Positions 5,940 to 6,744 of a DNA stretch of 6,744 bases are shown piece after piece (position 1 is the stretch's first letter; each line of letters starts with the position of its first letter). The stretch spans positions 488,882-495,625 of the forward strand of contig CP070660.1 in the NCBI GenBank assembly GCA_020355145.1, in the 5' to 3' direction. A program made the position numbers and the translations under genes. Under the pieces are notes generated by a model that was not told the DNA's origin, searched no databases, and was given only the letters and a program-made list of their open reading frames with translations. The stretch is from Deltaproteobacteria bacterium. Its GTDB lineage: Bacteria > Desulfobacterota > DSM-4660 > Desulfatiglandales > B25-G16.

Positions 5940-6703
5940 GTTCAGAACCCATCTTGCAGGTTAGAAATCTCCATAAGGCCTTTGGTGGCCTTCAGGCCCT
6001 AAAGGATGTCAGCTTTGATGTACACCAGGGGGAGATCTTTGGGATTATCGGTCCAAATGGATCAGGAAAGACCACCCTTATCAACTGTATCACCGGGTTT
6101 ATAAGGATGGATTCAGGCAAGGTCAGCTTTAGGGGCAAGGATATAAGCAGGCAACCACCGCATAAGATCGCTGCTATGGGGGTAACCAGAACCTTCCAGA
6201 TCATGAGGCCCTATTATACACTGCCTGCATATAAGAACCTTATCGTACCCCTGTTCTCCTCCAGGGCAAGGAAGGCTGGAGGATGGAGAGGAGGAGGTAG
6301 ACTTGGGGCTCGGGATACCGTCAGCATTGATATCCTGGAGGAGATCGGTTTTGAAAGGGATTCCCTTGTTCCTTATAAACTGGCATCCACACTCCCTACT
6401 GGCTATCTAAAGAGGCTTGAGATCGCAAGGTGCCTTGCGCTGAGGCCTGAGATAATACTCTGTGACGAGGTCTTCTCTGGACTAAGTATGAGCGAGATAG
6501 CCAGCATAATACCCCTTATAGAGAGGTTACAGATGGATGGTATTACCTTGATCATGATAGAACACCGGTTGAGGGAGTTGTTCAGGGTTACCAAGAGGGT
6601 TATGGTGTTAAATTTTGGGGAAAAGCTCCTTGAAGGCATCCCAGAAGAGGTTATGGCGGATGATGAGGTAAAGAAGGCCTATCTTGGTTCAGAGGAGGTA
6701 TAG
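5936..6703 (+). CDS. livG: Liv-type ABC importer ATPase LivG
   Basis: This 255-residue cytoplasmic ATPase powers import through LivH/LivM. Walker A is GPNGSGKTT (39-47, with Lys45). The Q-loop Gln88 is in TRTFQIMRP. The signature region is LPTGYLKRLEIAR (153-165), Walker B is IILCDE (173-178) and the H-loop His210 is in MIEHRLRE. The TRTFQ segment and overall length mark LivG rather than LivF. The signature has Pro-Thr-Gly-Tyr where the common form is Ser-x-Gly-Gln, and Walker B is followed by VFSGL rather than PxxGL. Variants of this kind occur in some LivG subfamilies, so I expect it to be functional. A Gly/Arg/Lys-rich stretch (110-126) lies in the variable helical region. ATG 5936 overlaps the livM stop (ATGA), with AAGGTGG (5921-5927) 8 bases upstream; GTG 5924 would break that coupling. 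A probable partner ATPase gene begins 4 bases downstream. Confidence 0.94.
   Translation: MSSEPILQVRNLHKAFGGLQALKDVSFDVHQGEIFGIIGPNGSGKTTLINCITGFIRMDSGKVSFRGKDISRQPPHKIAAMGVTRTFQIMRPYYTLPAYKNLIVPLFSSRARKAGGWRGGGRLGARDTVSIDILEEIGFERDSLVPYKLASTLPTGYLKRLEIARCLALRPEIILCDEVFSGLSMSEIASIIPLIERLQMDGITLIMIEHRLRELFRVTKRVMVLNFGEKLLEGIPEEVMADDEVKKAYLGSEEV
6692..6699 (+). promoter_or_regulatory. Ribosome binding site for the gene cut by the window end
   Basis: GAGGAGGT at the end of livG lies 8 bases before GTG 6708. This is the main evidence that another gene starts there. Confidence 0.6.
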
Positions 6704-6707
6704 GATA

Positions 6708-6744
6708 GTGTCCGAAGGGAGGGAGTATACCTTTACCAGACTCG
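6708..6744 (+). CDS. Start of a further gene, probably the second ATPase (livF); truncated by window end
   Basis: GTG 6708 opens a frame reading MSEGREYTFTRL to the last complete codon, 4 bases after the livG stop and behind a strong ribosome site. Twelve residues are too few to recognise a family. Position is the argument: Liv operons usually run livH-livM-livG-livF, and no livF is present elsewhere in the window. The opening does not look like the usual LivF start (a short strand leading straight to a Tyr-Gly loop), so it may have an N-terminal extension, or may be a different gene. An alternative start just outside the window is possible, since AAGGGAGGGAG (6715-6725) could itself act as a ribosome site. 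Confidence 0.45.
   Translation, partial: MSEGREYTFTRL

Overview
The window looks like chromosomal DNA of a Gram-negative (diderm) bacterium. It encodes two exported envelope proteins of the LPP20 lipoprotein type (one with a visible lipoprotein signal), a secreted trypsin-fold protease and a periplasmic binding-protein-dependent transporter. Frequent AGG (Arg) and ATA (Ile) codons, strong GGAGG-type ribosome sites and the family mix would suit a Desulfobacterota-like anaerobe. That placement is an impression; there is no rRNA or other phylogenetic marker.

Region 1 (1-2376) is the end of an operon on the + strand: the 3' part of an LPP20-type gene, a PDZ-less HtrA-like serine protease with a repeat-containing linker and a coiled-coil tail, and a second, complete LPP20-family lipoprotein. 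The genes are close together and end at a strong intrinsic terminator at 2339-2376. All three products should act in or beyond the periplasm, so this is an envelope module of unknown purpose.

Region 2 (2377-6744) is a branched-chain/hydrophobic amino acid type (HAAT, Liv) ABC importer operon on the + strand. A sigma70-like promoter (about 2400-2429) is followed by the periplasmic binding protein (livJ/livK-like), a 276-base gap, then livH, livM and livG in a tight, translationally coupled block, and the first codons of another gene, probably livF, cut by the window edge. The binding protein captures the ligand, LivH and LivM form the channel, and LivG with LivF supplies ATP hydrolysis. The substrate cannot be fixed from sequence; it could be branched-chain amino acids or another small amide or carboxylate.

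The most unusual part is the 3784-4059 gap. Its core is far richer in CpG than the genes on either side, carries several inverted repeats and short tandem repeats, and ends in an ATG-TAG-ATG arrangement. There the best Shine-Dalgarno sequence is spaced for an ATG followed at once by a stop, with the real livH start just 3' of it. I see no CRISPR array, tRNA, rRNA, transposase or recognisable defence system, and no clear novel multi-gene system.
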